DNA from: an uncultured Peptococcaceae bacterium
GTDB lineage: Bacteria > Bacillota > Dehalobacteriia > UBA4068
Direction of reading: 5' to 3'
DNA: 33,025 bases
NCBI GenBank assembly: GCA_949289995.1
Contig: CASEQE010000083.1
Span: forward strand, 1 to 33,025
Below the pieces are notes generated by a model. That model did not search any database and had not been told where the DNA came from. It worked only from the letters and a program-made list of their open reading frames with translations. Below, one piece after another: positions 32,339-33,025 of the stretch. A program made the position numbers and the translations under genes. Position 1 is the first letter of the stretch. Each line of letters starts with the position of its first letter.

Positions 32339-33025
32339 CCTTTTTTCCAGCGAGCGCCTTGGGGCGTATCTTCGATAACGATATTTAACGTTTTCAACCC
32401 GTCGCGAATGGCGTCGGCCGTAGCCCAATCCTTCTTGGCCCGGGCGTTTTGGCGAATCTCTAAAATTAGATTCATTAGTTGTTCTTCCAAACCGCCGTTG
32501 TCGGCGACAGGTTCAATAATGACCGCCAAGACGCTATCCAAATCGTTAAATAAGTTTTGCGCCGCGGCCACATCATCTTTGGTAACTTGATTTTGTGCCA
32601 AATAGGCGTTTAATTCATGGCAAAAATTGAATACGGCGGAAAAGGCCAGCGCCGTGTTAAAATCGTCATCCATGGCATCGATAAAAGCCTGCTTGGCGCT
32701 GTCGATTTGCTTTTGGATATGGCAGGGGCCTTCTATCGCCCGTTTGGCTGCATCTTGCAGCAAAAAGTAGCTGTTGCGGATTCTTTCCAAGCTTTTGGCG
32801 GCGGCGGCCAGTTTATCGTCGGCGAAGTCGATGGGGCTACGATAATGGGTCGCCAGCAGATAATAGCGCACGACGTCTCCGGGGAATTTTTGCAGAATAT
32901 CTCGTAACAAGAAGAAATTGCCCAGAGATTTACTCATCTTTTCTTCATTCACGGTAATAAAACCGTTATGCAACCAATATTTGGCAAAATTACCGCCGGC
33001 AGCTTTGCTTTGGGCGATTTCATTT
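32335..33025 (-). CDS. cysS: Cysteinyl-tRNA synthetase, 3' part
   Basis: It charges tRNA-Cys. Only the last 230 codons are in the window; the gene continues past the right edge. The visible part begins NEIAQSKAAGGNFAKYWLHN, contains the class I signature KMSKS (visible residues 29-33) with EEKMSKSLGNFFLLRD, then the anticodon-recognition helices and the C-terminal DALR-type domain ending in GARWKKG. It overlaps mrnC by four bases. The frame is open to the edge, so an ATG at 32973 is internal. Confidence 0.96.
   Translation of the reverse strand, partial: NEIAQSKAAGGNFAKYWLHNGFITVNEEKMSKSLGNFFLLRDILQKFPGDVVRYYLLATHYRSPIDFADDKLAAAAKSLERIRNSYFLLQDAAKRAIEGPCHIQKQIDSAKQAFIDAMDDDFNTALAFSAVFNFCHELNAYLAQNQVTKDDVAAAQNLFNDLDSVLAVIIEPVADNGGLEEQLMNLILEIRQNARAKKDWATADAIRDGLKTLNIVIEDTPQGARWKKG

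Overview
The window looks like a moderate-GC chromosomal segment of an anaerobic Firmicute, most likely a member of the Negativicutes. The support is mixed. The translational and end-repair gene orders (tuf-rpmG-secE-nusG-rplKAJL; addB-addA-sbcD-sbcC; cysS-mrnC-thyX) are Firmicutes-like. A LexA box of the Firmicutes type is present. A secreted enzyme carries three SLH domains, which fits a diderm Firmicute whose outer envelope is held to polyamine-modified peptidoglycan. The species cannot be named from the sequence. No phage, integrase, insertion sequence or CRISPR array was seen.

Layout. 1-4.9 kb (+): tuf with a terminator, then a strong promoter driving rpmG, secE, nusG, rplK, rplA, rplJ and rplL. 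Two near-identical hairpins that mimic the L1 rRNA site precede rplK and rplA, and an L10-type attenuator leader precedes rplJ. rplL ends at a terminator and rpoBC does not follow. 5.2-6.8 kb (-): an SOS operon (89-residue protein plus Y-family polymerase) from a consensus promoter whose spacer is filled by a LexA box. 6.8-7.8 kb (-): a metal-dependent amidohydrolase. 7.9-10.7 kb (+): two envelope enzymes, a membrane-anchored N-acetylmuramoyl-L-alanine amidase and an SLH-anchored D,D-carboxypeptidase. 10.9-11.9 kb (-): a helical-bundle protein and tRNA-Arg(CCG). 11.9-16.5 kb (-): a polyamine operon of arginine-type decarboxylase, spermidine synthase, agmatinase and carboxy(nor)spermidine-type dehydrogenase. 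16.5-27.8 kb (-): addB, addA, sbcD and sbcC for double-strand-end processing. 27.9-29.1 kb (-): a broken methyltransferase gene and a HAD phosphatase. 29.3-33 kb (-): cysS (cut by the window edge), mrnC, thyX, then a panB-like and panE-like pair ending at a terminator.

How the genes fit together. The first block makes translation and transcription-elongation parts with apparent feedback at three RNA sites. The SOS operon and AddAB/SbcCD serve DNA damage tolerance and recombination. The polyamine operon may supply both cytoplasmic spermidine and, if this is a Negativicute, polyamines that decorate peptidoglycan and are recognised by SLH domains. That would link it to the neighbouring SLH carboxypeptidase, but this is inference.

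The most interesting observations are: a PanB-PanE pair in which both enzymes have lost substrate- or metal-binding residues I regard as conserved; the LexA box placed inside the SOS promoter with an uncharacterised small first gene; the repeated L1-site mimics; the broken methyltransferase with a one-base insertion in a T run; and evidence that the usual rplL-rpoB and thyX-to-secE neighbourhoods have been rearranged.
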